DNA of 49,387 nt from a virus: positions 1 to 49,387 of the IMG/VR virus record IMGVR_UViG_3300010885_019455; one strand, written 5' to 3'. Below, piece by piece: positions 40,019 through 49,130 of the stretch. Below the pieces are notes generated by a model that did no database searches, had not been told where the DNA came from, and worked only from the letters and a program-made list of their open reading frames with translations. The first letter of the stretch is position 1, and each line of letters opens with the position of its first letter. The position numbers and the translations under genes are program-made.

Positions 40019-40906
40019 TTAATCTATTTTTTTCTCTATAGACCTGTAAACTTCTATACCTTCATCTGTTTTGAAGAAAGCAGCCATAGCTGAGTATGGG
40101 TTTTCATCAAATGGTACAGTCATTAACTTTCTATTGTTCGATGCCCATGCAAATGTACGTTGATCTTGAGATAATACTATAATATTAGCTTCAACAGCTC
40201 GAATAGCTACATTTCTAAGTAGTACATTTTCATCGTTTGCTAAATCAATAAATAAGTATGGATTGTTTCTAGCGAATAACATCAAGTCTCTTTTAATTTC
40301 TTTAGAAGTCATTTTAGAAACTTTAGATCCAATCTCAACTCTTAATATTGCTTCAGCTTCATCAATATCCATTTCTCTAGCCGCATTCATTGCATCTAAT
40401 TGAATGTCCATATCTTCTAAATCATCTGTTGCCATCATAACAGGATCAAACTCTACGTATTTTCTGTTTAGGTCAGGGTGATATAAAGATAATAGTTTTT
40501 GTAAATTTTGTTTTTCTTTAGGTACAGTTAAAGTACCGTTCTTAAATATGATATGTCCCAAAGTTGCTTCTCCTTTTTGATCTTCAACAAAAACAGAGTT
40601 TTGGTTCGTAGCATATCTTAATTCCTTTTGTTCACCTGCATCTTTGTCAAACCATAACAATGGAAATCTACCTGTATGTCTTGAAGCTATAGTATAAGTT
40701 AACGGTGAATGTGGGCCAGATAAAATATATGTTCTATCTTTAATTTCCCATTTTGGTTTTGCTGGTTGAGGTTTTTCCTTAACAAGTTTTTCTTCTATAT
40801 ATGTTTCTTCAACAATTTGTTCGATTTTTTCAAATGCGTTTTCTGGTTCAACGTATGTACTAGGTTGAGTAATTTTTGCTTTAGTAGCAGTTTTAGCTTG
40901 TGCCAT
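40019..40906 (-). CDS. Head-associated virion-type protein (295 aa)
   Basis: A 295-residue protein. A Lys/Glu/Pro-rich N-terminal tail (to about residue 50) precedes DRTYILSGPHSPLTYTIASR and a beta-rich section; the second half is helical (DIQLDAMNAAREMDIDEAEA, FARNNPYLFIDLANDENVLL). No firm family. Its position right after the capsid gene and terminator suggests a head or neck component. Its leader repeats the 26-nt sequence found before the scaffold-like gene. Confidence 0.6.
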   Translation of the reverse strand: MAQAKTATKAKITQPSTYVEPENAFEKIEQIVEETYIEEKLVKEKPQPAKPKWEIKDRTYILSGPHSPLTYTIASRHTGRFPLLWFDKDAGEQKELRYATNQNSVFVEDQKGEATLGHIIFKNGTLTVPKEKQNLQKLLSLYHPDLNRKYVEFDPVMMATDDLEDMDIQLDAMNAAREMDIDEAEAILRVEIGSKVSKMTSKEIKRDLMLFARNNPYLFIDLANDENVLLRNVAIRAVEANIIVLSQDQRTFAWASNNRKLMTVPFDENPYSAMAAFFKTDEGIEVYRSIEKKID

Positions 40907-40929
40907 GATAAAATATTATATAATTAATT
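40904..40929 (-). repeat. 26-nt identical leader, copy A
   Basis: The 26 nt ending in the start codon of the 295-aa gene are identical to those ending in the start codon of the scaffold-like gene (43632-43657). The sequence is A/T only apart from the C of ...ATCATG and contains TATAATATTTTATC. It may be a strong A/T-rich translation start or an internal late promoter. Confidence 0.7.
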
Positions 40930-40947
40930 ATTGTTTATTAAAAGAGT

Positions 40948-40983
40948 AAAAATTACCCCCGTAGATTCAACGAGGGTAAAATT
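40948..40983 (-). terminator. Strong intrinsic terminator after the major capsid gene
   Basis: On the - strand, ACCCTCGT and ACGGGGGT form an 8-bp stem (one T-G pair) around TGAATCT, flanked by TTT/AAA pairs and followed by TTTTT. It lies 16 nt after the capsid stop. A terminator at this place is common in phages and would make capsid messages more abundant than those of the genes beyond. Confidence 0.85.
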
Positions 40984-40998
40984 TACAATTATTTATAC

Positions 40999-42456
40999 TT
41001 ATGCTGAAGCAGTGAATAACACGAAGTTATTAGCACCTTGCACACATAAACATCTTTCAGATAAGAAGTGTACCTCCATTGCATCTAAGTCAGATGTGTA
41101 AGCACCTCCAACAGATCCAGTGATCCAAGATTTCATTCTTCTGTCATCAGCTTGTGCAGCTCTATAACGTACGTGTAAGAATGGTCTACGGATGTTAGTT
41201 CCTAAAATTTGATCGTAAACTGTAGAAGTTCCAGCAGGAATTAATACACCTTCGATTGAACTACCAACACCTGTCATTGCTCCACGAGTAGAAGCATCGT
41301 TTAAGTATTTCCAGTCAGTTTTGTAGAAGTCATAAGAACCTCTTCTGAATCCAGAGAAACCTAAGTTAAGTGCCATCTCAGATGAGTTTTCAAATAAACC
41401 GTAAGCAACACCACCTGCAGCTCCAGAAGATAAAGATGCTAACATATCATCAAAATCTAAAGATAATTGGCGGTTTAAGAATAACATGTTTTCTTCAATT
41501 GCCCCCTGAGTATCTAAGTTTTTCAAGATAGAATCGAAATCAGCTAATCCAGAAGCAGCAGTAAAGTTATTTAAAACGTTACCTCTATCTTCTACAGCAG
41601 AGAATAAACCTTGAGTACCTTTTTTACCAGCAGCTAATGCAGCAGATCCTGTTGCGGCTAATTCACCTTCAACAACGGTCATTTCTAAATAGTCTTCAAA
41701 ACGTAATCTTGTTTCAGATTCAGCTTTTAAGTACCAGTAGTAACCATCAGCTCCATCTTCAGTAGTAATTTCTACCCATCCAATTTGTGCAGTATCAGAT
41801 CCGTTGATAACATATTTGTTACGGATAATTACTGGTGAGTTATTGAACTGAGTGAATGAAGGAGTAATACTAGTATAATTATCTCCCGTTAAAGTAGATC
41901 CTTTTTTGTATTCAGAACCATAAACGAAGATTTTTAAATCGTCCATTGCATCTGTAAATCCAGCAGCAGCTAAAGTAGCAGCAGTATAAGGAGCAACAGT
42001 TAAAGCACCTGTAGTAATATTACTAGCAGTAACAATAGCTTTTACTTCTAATCCTGTAGCAGGATTCATAATAACAATTGTTTGGTTGATTGAAATAACG
42101 TTTTGTACAAAATCTTTTGGATTTGCAGGGGTTAAATCAACAGGAATAGTTAATGTATTTCCAGAAGCACTGTTTACATCTACTCCTGTATATGCAACGT
42201 GTAATCTGTTTTGTTCAGACCAGATAACTTGGTCAGATGACATAGGCATTTCTGCCCCTACCATACGTAAGAAACCAGATAATGTTCTGTTTCCATAACG
42301 TTCTACCTCAGCTTCATAAACTTCTGGTAAATATTGTTGTGCGAACGATACAAAATTTGCGTTAGCTGGATCTGTAAAGTTTAAATAGTTTGTCTCTAAA
42401 GCTTGTTGTTTTTGAGACGGCTTGATTGTACCGAAATTCGGTGTTACATTTGCCAT
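40999..42456 (-). CDS. Major capsid protein
   Basis: A 485-residue protein. It begins MANVTPNFGTIKPSQKQQAL; helices with FAQQYLPEVYEAEVERYGNR, TLSGFLRMVGAEMPMSSDQV and a C-terminal RRPFLHVRYRAAQADDRRMK follow. Size, position between the scaffold-like gene and connector genes, and the strong terminator behind it fit an HK97-fold capsid protein of the crAss-like/Cellulophaga podovirus kind. The fold is inferred from context and remembered pattern. Confidence 0.75.
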   Translation of the reverse strand: MANVTPNFGTIKPSQKQQALETNYLNFTDPANANFVSFAQQYLPEVYEAEVERYGNRTLSGFLRMVGAEMPMSSDQVIWSEQNRLHVAYTGVDVNSASGNTLTIPVDLTPANPKDFVQNVISINQTIVIMNPATGLEVKAIVTASNITTGALTVAPYTAATLAAAGFTDAMDDLKIFVYGSEYKKGSTLTGDNYTSITPSFTQFNNSPVIIRNKYVINGSDTAQIGWVEITTEDGADGYYWYLKAESETRLRFEDYLEMTVVEGELAATGSAALAAGKKGTQGLFSAVEDRGNVLNNFTAASGLADFDSILKNLDTQGAIEENMLFLNRQLSLDFDDMLASLSSGAAGGVAYGLFENSSEMALNLGFSGFRRGSYDFYKTDWKYLNDASTRGAMTGVGSSIEGVLIPAGTSTVYDQILGTNIRRPFLHVRYRAAQADDRRMKSWITGSVGGAYTSDLDAMEVHFLSERCLCVQGANNFVLFTASA

Positions 42457-42473
42457 AATTGTTTTTGTTTAGT

Positions 42474-43634
42474 TTAAAATTTGCTTTTTATTCTTAATTT
42501 TGTTGAATCAACACCATTAATAGCTTTTACTTTAAACCCTCCTACATTAATTTCTCCAGCAGACGTTTGTCTAGGTTCTGTAGAAATATTATTAGATTTT
42601 GCTAACATCTCTTTAATTGCGTCAGCCTTCCCTTGTTCGTAAAAATGGTTTGCAATACTATCAGTATTTTCAGCGGCATACATTGCTTTATGATAACCAT
42701 TCATGTCTGTTACTTCACCTTTATCATTTAAGAACTTCTTAAGTAGGTTTGTAATGTTTGATTGTTTATCAGCAATAGCTTCAGTGTTCTGTAGATTAAA
42801 CCTGAACGTTTTTCCACCAGCATTGAAATCAAAACCTTTGAAATCCTGTGTAAAAAACTTTTTAGTATTATCTTTAAACGCCGAATGCATTTGCTCAACT
42901 GATTGTTGATCCTCTTTATATCGGTTGAAAAAATCAATTGCTTTTTGTTGATCTGGATGTACATTAGACTTTAATTTAATTTCGTCGTAATATTTACTTT
43001 TAAGATCTTCTAAAAAGTTCTTGGCTTTACCAACTTCTTCTTTGAAAGCGATACGCTTCTTTTTAATTTCTCGCTCATCATCCTCATCTTCATCATACGA
43101 AAACGTTTCTTCCATGTAAAAGTCAATTTCGTCTAAATCTAAATGTGGCTTTGTTTTTTTGTAATATTCTTTTAATAAAACTTCTGGATCTACTTTTGAA
43201 TAATCCGTATTTAAACGAGTATAATCATTAATGTCCCCTCCTGTTTCTTCCATAAACGCAATTAACTTTTCTACATTTTCTGGCAATGGTTTACCTGATA
43301 CTTTTAAATCATTAATTGCTTTATCTGCTTCTGCTTCAAGTTCTTTAGCTTCTTCAGTATTAGTTTCAATATTAACTACTACTACTTCTTGCTCTTCACC
43401 TTGATTGGTAATGCCGTCTTGTTGGGTGTTTCCTTCGACCACTTCTTGCAATCCCACTTGGGACTGTTCTGGCTGTAGCACGCCTTCATCTGTTGTTTGC
43501 TCTTGAATGGCATTGTCTTCTGGTTTAATTGTTAAATCTACTTTTGCAATTGATTGAACTGATGCATCTTTTACAACAGGAACCCTTGCTTTTTTAATTT
43601 TAAAGTCACCTTCTTGCTTAATTGTTTCTTCCAT
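42474..43634 (-). CDS. Scaffold-like head assembly protein (386 aa)
   Basis: A 386-residue, highly charged and mostly helical protein. The first 140 residues are acidic and Gln/Glu/Val-rich (VLQPEQSQVGLQEVVEGNTQ); later helices include YSKVDPEVLLKEYYKK and DEDEDDEREIKKKRIAFKEE; the end is basic. Between portal and capsid genes, such proteins usually scaffold the prohead. Function by position and composition. Confidence 0.65.
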   Translation of the reverse strand: MEETIKQEGDFKIKKARVPVVKDASVQSIAKVDLTIKPEDNAIQEQTTDEGVLQPEQSQVGLQEVVEGNTQQDGITNQGEEQEVVVVNIETNTEEAKELEAEADKAINDLKVSGKPLPENVEKLIAFMEETGGDINDYTRLNTDYSKVDPEVLLKEYYKKTKPHLDLDEIDFYMEETFSYDEDEDDEREIKKKRIAFKEEVGKAKNFLEDLKSKYYDEIKLKSNVHPDQQKAIDFFNRYKEDQQSVEQMHSAFKDNTKKFFTQDFKGFDFNAGGKTFRFNLQNTEAIADKQSNITNLLKKFLNDKGEVTDMNGYHKAMYAAENTDSIANHFYEQGKADAIKEMLAKSNNISTEPRQTSAGEINVGGFKVKAINGVDSTKLRIKSKF

Positions 43635-43657
43635 GATAAAATATTATATAATTAATT
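43632..43657 (-). repeat. 26-nt identical leader, copy B
   Basis: Second copy of the 26-nt leader at 40904-40929, ending in the ATG of the scaffold-like gene. The flanking bases differ, so the match is limited to the leader itself. Confidence 0.7.
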
Positions 43658-43665
43658 GTTTTGTT

Positions 43666-46083
43666 CTATTTAGGAGAGAACTGCTCCAAACCAAATCCAC
43701 CTAGATTATCAAATCCTGCTGATTCAAAATCTTTTGGTAATGTATTATTTTGTCTTTGTTCAATCAATTCAGATTGTTGTGTGGCTTGTAACTTTGTTCT
43801 TTGATCTTTACGATCTTCCATTTTGTTAAGTTTTTCTTGAGCTTGAGCAACCTGCATTTCTGCTAATTGCATTTGATAACTAAATTCTTCTGCCATCAAT
43901 TGTTTCTTTATCAATGCTTCTTGTTGCATCTTTTGAATCTCAAACTGTAACTTAGACTGTTCTAATTGTATCTTTTGTTCTGTAATTGCTTGTTGCTTTT
44001 GTACTTCAGCCATTGCTGTTTCCTGCGCTAACTGAGCATTTGCTTGTGCTTGTGCTTGAATATTAGCTTGCTGATTAGCTTGATCCCTATCCATTTTTTT
44101 CTTTCTCTTGTATTTAAGAGATTGATTAGCTAACTTAATATTCTTAATTTGTCTTAAGTCAATAGCGTCTTCAAGATCAATTCCGCCTGATTGTAAAGCA
44201 ACTTGTATGTTTTGTTCTAATTGTGCTTGCTCTTCATCGTCAGGTTCTAATTCTAAGAATATACCAAAATCATGTAAATTTAAATTTTGTAATTCTTTTA
44301 ATGTTTCAACTGATGAAACCGATATACTTTGCATTAATGAACTTGCTGTTAGCGGGAAGTTTAATGAATCGGCAACTCTTCTTGAAATGTTTTCACATAC
44401 ACGTAAGGTTAAATATAAACTAGATTGTAATATATGCCTTGTTGCTGTGTTTGAATTTGCTGCTGCCATTTTTTGTAATCCTACTAAAGCATCTCTATCA
44501 GGTGTACTAGCATCTCTTGCTTCATTCAATCCGGTTACATCACGTATCATCTGTAAATAATATTGATATGTTTGTATCAATGATTGTATCTTACCACTAC
44601 CTGATGAAGTTTGTAATTCCTGAATCGGCACCTTAGCTCTATTCATATCACCATCCTGTGTCATGGATCTACCAACTATACTACCTGTTTGGAAATACAT
44701 ATTTAATGCTTCTGCCGCATTATATTTTGTACCATTACCTAAATCAACCTCAGCTAATCCATCAACATCGACAAATACACCATCAGGAACTAATCTAGCT
44801 AATACTTGTTGTATCTTTAAATGTGTTAACTGGATCATATCTGCAAATCCTGTTATACGACTTACTAATGATTCAATTCTACCTTTGTACATTCTTGGTG
44901 CACAAATAGCATAATTCATTTGAACTCTTGTTGTATCAGCAAATGGTCTTGTCATATTTTCTGCTAGTTTCCATTCTAACATTTTTTCGTGACCTAATAT
45001 TTTTGCTCCTGAGTATATAACTTCTATACTTCTTGATACTTTACTAAATGAATCATTTTCTGGCGGATTAAAATCATCTGTTTTTTCCAATGCTTTCTCT
45101 AAACCAACATCTGTTTGTTTAATTTTAAACACTTGGTTAGAAAATGTTTTATACTCAAAATATAACACCTGTACATTAGAAGTGTCATAATCTTGTCCGT
45201 AATAGTTACGAGTATAATTTACATCACCTGGATATTTTTCAATCTCTTCTAAGTCAGCTTTTGTTAAATGTGGAAATTGCATTTTAACCTCTTCTAACGT
45301 AATAGATTTAACTTCACCAACATAATATATATCTTCAAAGTTTGGATCCTCTGTGTAAGAGTAAACAAGGTTAGCAGGATCAACATAATCTATTGTTACT
45401 CCTTCTGCTTTATTCCAATTTGTTTTTGTTGCCGCAATACCCAAAACAACTAAATCATAATTTAATCTTTTGTTTATTAACGGATATTTATTATTATCTA
45501 ATATTTGATTTATTACTTCTTCTTCTGCTATTTCAATTTCTTGTTTATAGCTTAGTTGCATCCTAATTTCTAACTCTTCTTTATCTTCTGGTAAATTATC
45601 AGGATCAGGACTACTGTACATATTTGCTCCTAAAGTACCTTGTATTTTATCCAATAAAGGTTTAGTAAGCATATCTTTTAATATATTAGCCGCAAACCCT
45701 GTTCTTTTCTTAATTGAATCAGGATCTTGTGCGTATGCTTTAATATCGTAGTTCTTACTAGATATACCGTTAACAACGATGTCAACAAATTTAGGTATAA
45801 CTGGAACAGGTTTCCAGTCAAGATTCAAATAAGATAAATCACCATTGATTGATAATTCATCTTTATACTTTTGAACCGGTTGTTCTCCTCTAGCATATAA
45901 TCTTAATCTGTGAAAGTTTTGCCAGTTGGATCCCCATCTGTTTCCAGCTCCTCCAACTCTATCTCCTCTAAACCATTCGTTTTCAATAGCTCTACCGACC
46001 AAGGCCCCGTATTCGTAGCTTTGTTTCTCTGAATCCGGTACTACCTGACTAGGAAAAGAACTATTATTATTAGTATAAACCAT
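43666..46083 (-). CDS. Portal protein (805 aa)
   Basis: An 805-residue protein. Residues 1-140 include SEKQSYEYGALVGRAIENEW, RLYARGEQPVQKYKDELS and YLNLDWKPVPVIPKFVDIVV, pieces I recall from portals of crAss-like phages. The middle is alpha/beta (core), and the last 140 residues form a long Gln/Ala-rich helix (QANIQAQAQANAQLAQETAM), the barrel region inside the head. As the twelve-fold ring at the DNA entry vertex it pairs with the upstream terminase (3-nt gap). Confidence 0.85.
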   Translation of the reverse strand: MVYTNNNSSFPSQVVPDSEKQSYEYGALVGRAIENEWFRGDRVGGAGNRWGSNWQNFHRLRLYARGEQPVQKYKDELSINGDLSYLNLDWKPVPVIPKFVDIVVNGISSKNYDIKAYAQDPDSIKKRTGFAANILKDMLTKPLLDKIQGTLGANMYSSPDPDNLPEDKEELEIRMQLSYKQEIEIAEEEVINQILDNNKYPLINKRLNYDLVVLGIAATKTNWNKAEGVTIDYVDPANLVYSYTEDPNFEDIYYVGEVKSITLEEVKMQFPHLTKADLEEIEKYPGDVNYTRNYYGQDYDTSNVQVLYFEYKTFSNQVFKIKQTDVGLEKALEKTDDFNPPENDSFSKVSRSIEVIYSGAKILGHEKMLEWKLAENMTRPFADTTRVQMNYAICAPRMYKGRIESLVSRITGFADMIQLTHLKIQQVLARLVPDGVFVDVDGLAEVDLGNGTKYNAAEALNMYFQTGSIVGRSMTQDGDMNRAKVPIQELQTSSGSGKIQSLIQTYQYYLQMIRDVTGLNEARDASTPDRDALVGLQKMAAANSNTATRHILQSSLYLTLRVCENISRRVADSLNFPLTASSLMQSISVSSVETLKELQNLNLHDFGIFLELEPDDEEQAQLEQNIQVALQSGGIDLEDAIDLRQIKNIKLANQSLKYKRKKKMDRDQANQQANIQAQAQANAQLAQETAMAEVQKQQAITEQKIQLEQSKLQFEIQKMQQEALIKKQLMAEEFSYQMQLAEMQVAQAQEKLNKMEDRKDQRTKLQATQQSELIEQRQNNTLPKDFESAGFDNLGGFGLEQFSPK

Positions 46084-46086
46084 CTA

Positions 46087-48309
46087 TTATATTATTTTTG
46101 AACTAAAACCTTCGTTATTATATTTTTTGAAACCTAGTGATACCGTGTCTTTTATAGCGCGGAATACAGGTGTGTAAGCGTTTTTGTTACAAGCCATTAT
46201 AGCTAAACCTGAACTAATAGTAGCATCATGCTTAGTTCTATTGCCTATATTAAATCTAGACCAGTCATTTAAAGTTTTTTGGAAATACATATTACCATAA
46301 CCTCCTTCTAATAATCCTACATTTCTGTCTATATAAGATTCGATTGCTGCAGCATGCGCTTGTAACATATCCTGTGAAGCTGAAGGTATACCACCAATTT
46401 CTTTTTCTGCTGGTGATAAGTTATTATATACTTTATCAGGTCTATTCATTGAATAACCTCTATAACCTCTTCTCTTTAAATAATAAAGCAATCTAGGTTT
46501 GTTATTCTCTGCTAATATTGGCATTCCATAAAATACCAAAGCCATTAAAACATCCTCAAAGAATATCTCAGCTGTTTGTGGTCTAGCTATGTATTCTAAA
46601 AAGAAAAGACTAGGTGGAACATCTTCCATTGAGAATTTTGTTAATCCGTGTAATGCACCTTTTGATCCTCTGCTTTCATCAACAGTTCCTGATATATCAT
46701 AGCTATCACAACCAAATGCACCGCAATGTTCGTTACCAGGGTATTTAACTCCATTCTTTATAATCACACGATTTTGTAGATTTAGCGGTGGAATCCAAGA
46801 AATTAAAAATCTACCATCTTTATTTGGTACAAATATAACTTTAGTATCTTGTATACCGTTCTCCCATTGGAAGCTACCTTGTGTTAAAACATTTGAGTTT
46901 CTTAGATCATCATTGTAATCTATTTGCTCATATATTTTTGTAAGATTAAATAAAGATTGCTTTGCTTCATCTCTGAATGCATGTTGTTCTGTTCTTGGAA
47001 ACTGTCTGTAGTATTCGTTTAATGCGTCTTGATCTGATTTTAAACCATCAACTTCATTTTGCCAATGTTCAATAACCCCATAATCAATCCACATATCATC
47101 TGCTCCTTTAACCGGCTGTTCTGGTGTTAAGAAAACAGGCATACCATATCTATCTATGAAACCCTCAAAGTTCCATTCCATTGGTATAAATAAAGAATAT
47201 AATCCAGAACTAGTTTGACCATTACGGTTACGCTTAGTTACATCTGAACTATAATATAATTTTTTAAAATTGTCTCCTCCTTTATCTAAAGCATTTGAAG
47301 TTGAACCCATCATACACTTACCAACAATCTTACTACCTAATCTTACACAGGTTTTTGTGACACGCCAGTTATTTAAAATGTTGTCAGGTTTCTCCCATTT
47401 ACCACTCTCGTCATGAACTAATAATCTTAACTTTTCACCATCATAGCTATTGTCTCCAGTATTCTTCCAATCAATTGTGGTATCTAATCCTTCAAGTTCT
47501 TCTAATTGTTCTTGAGCATCTAATTTTCTTCTTGTTAATTTTGATGCAGGTATTCTATAAGCTAATTCTGTTTTTGGACGGTCCATACCATCTTGAATTG
47601 GTTTAAAGAAAAAAGGATAGTTTATTGATATAGGTACAACCTTATCTGTAAACATTTTCTTTGCATCGGCTCCTGACTTAGATAGTATTCCATATCTTGT
47701 ATCGGAACTTAAGGTAGCTTGATTAACTAATTCTGCAGATGACATAAATGAAAATCCTGAACGTCTATTCTTTAAATAGCACATACCATAACATCTATTA
47801 TCCGCTTTACAAGCTTCCCAGAATATGAAAAACACTCTATTTGATTCACGAAAATCTGGAGCTCCAACGTCAATCTTGCTCCATTGTAAATACATATAAT
47901 GTGTGCCAGTTATATAAGTTGGTACACCATTATTATAAAAAGAAAAACCTTCTTCTCTGTATTTAAACTCTGCGTCAATAAAGTCGTACCAGTTTTCTTT
48001 GAATTTATCTGGATATTTATTCCAATCAAATACACTTTTGATACGCTCAAGCTCTTTTGGATATACAGCTTGTTCCCAATATTGTTCTTCTTTCTTAGTA
48101 GATCTTTTATAAGCATTTTCAATATAGGGTAATGCAATCTTTAAATTTTGTATTTCTACAATTTCTCCAATCTTACCTGTTTTGCTTATAACAACTACAT
48201 CGTGTTCTTTATTATATCCGTATTCCCACTTCTTGCTTTTATTAAGTCTACTTATAATAGAAGGCTTAATATGATTATCTAAAGTGGTTATTAAATTTTG
48301 TTCGTACAT
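46087..48309 (-). CDS. terL: Large terminase subunit
   Basis: A 740-residue packaging motor. The ATPase part carries a variant Walker A, LKNRRSGFSFM (residues 179-189), Walker B LRLLVHDESGKWE (295-306, with Asp300/Glu301) and a coupling segment MGSTSNALDKGGDNF. The nuclease part begins near FGCDSYDISG (Asp535 a likely metal ligand). TGTHYMYLQWSKIDVG and RPKTELAYRIPASK are typical of terminases from crAss-like and marine podoviruses. The N-terminal 100 residues are an extra domain. It overlaps the start of the preceding small gene's stop by 1 nt. Confidence 0.9.
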   Translation of the reverse strand: MYEQNLITTLDNHIKPSIISRLNKSKKWEYGYNKEHDVVVISKTGKIGEIVEIQNLKIALPYIENAYKRSTKKEEQYWEQAVYPKELERIKSVFDWNKYPDKFKENWYDFIDAEFKYREEGFSFYNNGVPTYITGTHYMYLQWSKIDVGAPDFRESNRVFFIFWEACKADNRCYGMCYLKNRRSGFSFMSSAELVNQATLSSDTRYGILSKSGADAKKMFTDKVVPISINYPFFFKPIQDGMDRPKTELAYRIPASKLTRRKLDAQEQLEELEGLDTTIDWKNTGDNSYDGEKLRLLVHDESGKWEKPDNILNNWRVTKTCVRLGSKIVGKCMMGSTSNALDKGGDNFKKLYYSSDVTKRNRNGQTSSGLYSLFIPMEWNFEGFIDRYGMPVFLTPEQPVKGADDMWIDYGVIEHWQNEVDGLKSDQDALNEYYRQFPRTEQHAFRDEAKQSLFNLTKIYEQIDYNDDLRNSNVLTQGSFQWENGIQDTKVIFVPNKDGRFLISWIPPLNLQNRVIIKNGVKYPGNEHCGAFGCDSYDISGTVDESRGSKGALHGLTKFSMEDVPPSLFFLEYIARPQTAEIFFEDVLMALVFYGMPILAENNKPRLLYYLKRRGYRGYSMNRPDKVYNNLSPAEKEIGGIPSASQDMLQAHAAAIESYIDRNVGLLEGGYGNMYFQKTLNDWSRFNIGNRTKHDATISSGLAIMACNKNAYTPVFRAIKDTVSLGFKKYNNEGFSSKII

Positions 48310-48587
48310 TATTTAGACCTCCCTTCTGCAAAGCCTTTAAAAACTTTACTTGCTTTTTCGCTAGATTCTTGTAGTTCTAATTTTTGTCTTTCTTCTTCAA
48401 TACGGTTAAGTATTTCGAAAGCATCGAAAATAGCTAACTTTTTTGTTGCTGCTGCATTCTTTAATTTGTCTGCGGCTAAGTCATCTTCTCCATTATCTAA
48501 GATAGCTTCTTCAGCAACCTTAATCAGTTCCAATACCGCTTTGTGCCCAGCTTTTATAATGTTGTTTTTTGTTTCTTCTATGTCCAT
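48309..48587 (-). CDS. Small helical protein next to terminase (possible small terminase subunit, 92 aa)
   Basis: A 92-residue helical protein directly upstream of terL (1-nt overlap). It begins MDIEETKNNIIKAGHKAVLE, followed by KVAEEAILDNGEDDLAADKL and RIEEERQKLELQESSEKASK. Size and location fit a small terminase subunit, but no HTH is clear. The GIY-YIG gene just upstream begins with a related sequence (MNIEETKQNI). Confidence 0.6.
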   Translation of the reverse strand: MDIEETKNNIIKAGHKAVLELIKVAEEAILDNGEDDLAADKLKNAAATKKLAIFDAFEILNRIEEERQKLELQESSEKASKVFKGFAEGRSK

Positions 48588-48590
48588 GTA

Positions 48591-49130
48591 TTAAATAAAA
48601 TATAATTTTTTAACCGTATTCTTATGAATACCTAAAGCTAATGCCGCTTGCCTTAATGAAGGATATTCAATATTATTTATAACGATTGGAATCCTATTTT
48701 TTTTACTTAAACAATTTTTTAATTTTGATTCTTCTGACGCTTTTCTACCCGTTAAAGTTTCCTTTATCCTACGACGTCGTAACCATTCTAAATCATCATT
48801 TAACACGCTAGTTCCCTCTCCACCGCAAGTCATATTACATAATGAACCTGTTTTTAAATCAACTCTTCCATATAACTTTATAAACTCTATTTCTTTTTCT
48901 ATAGCTTGCTCTTTCGTTAAATTATCAAAAAGAATTTCTATATCATAAGCAGTTTTATTAATTATACTTTTCCAAAACGTTGATCTATCTTTTTTATTAT
49001 ATGGTCTATCAACGCTTTTACCAATGCCAATATAAAATGGAATATTTTTGTCTAATCGTATATGTCTATAAACAATCCAATCATTTGGCCCATTTTGGGT
49101 TATATTCTGCTTCGTTTCCTCTATATTCAT
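48591..49130 (-). CDS. GIY-YIG homing endonuclease with NUMOD repeats (179 aa)
   Basis: A 179-residue protein. Residues 17-100 are a GIY-YIG nuclease: DWIVYRHIRLDKNIPFYIGI, the catalytic Arg segment (VDRPYNKKDRSTFWKSI), Glu in IEFIKLYGR, and MTCGGEGT. Next come NUMOD3-like RRRIKETLTGRKASEESKLK and NUMOD1-like VINNIEYPSLRQAALALGIH, DNA-binding modules typical of homing endonucleases. Its first residues (MNIEETKQNI) match the start of the next gene, and its 5' 50 nt overlap the GroES-like gene. It looks like a mobile insertion next to terminase. Confidence 0.85.
   Translation of the reverse strand: MNIEETKQNITQNGPNDWIVYRHIRLDKNIPFYIGIGKSVDRPYNKKDRSTFWKSIINKTAYDIEILFDNLTKEQAIEKEIEFIKLYGRVDLKTGSLCNMTCGGEGTSVLNDDLEWLRRRRIKETLTGRKASEESKLKNCLSKKNRIPIVINNIEYPSLRQAALALGIHKNTVKKLYFI

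Noticed and set aside
44207-44560. A 117-codon Cys-rich + strand frame inside the portal gene
   Set aside because: Antisense of a Gln/Ala/Thr-rich portal region; the cysteines come from the complement of alanine-type codons.
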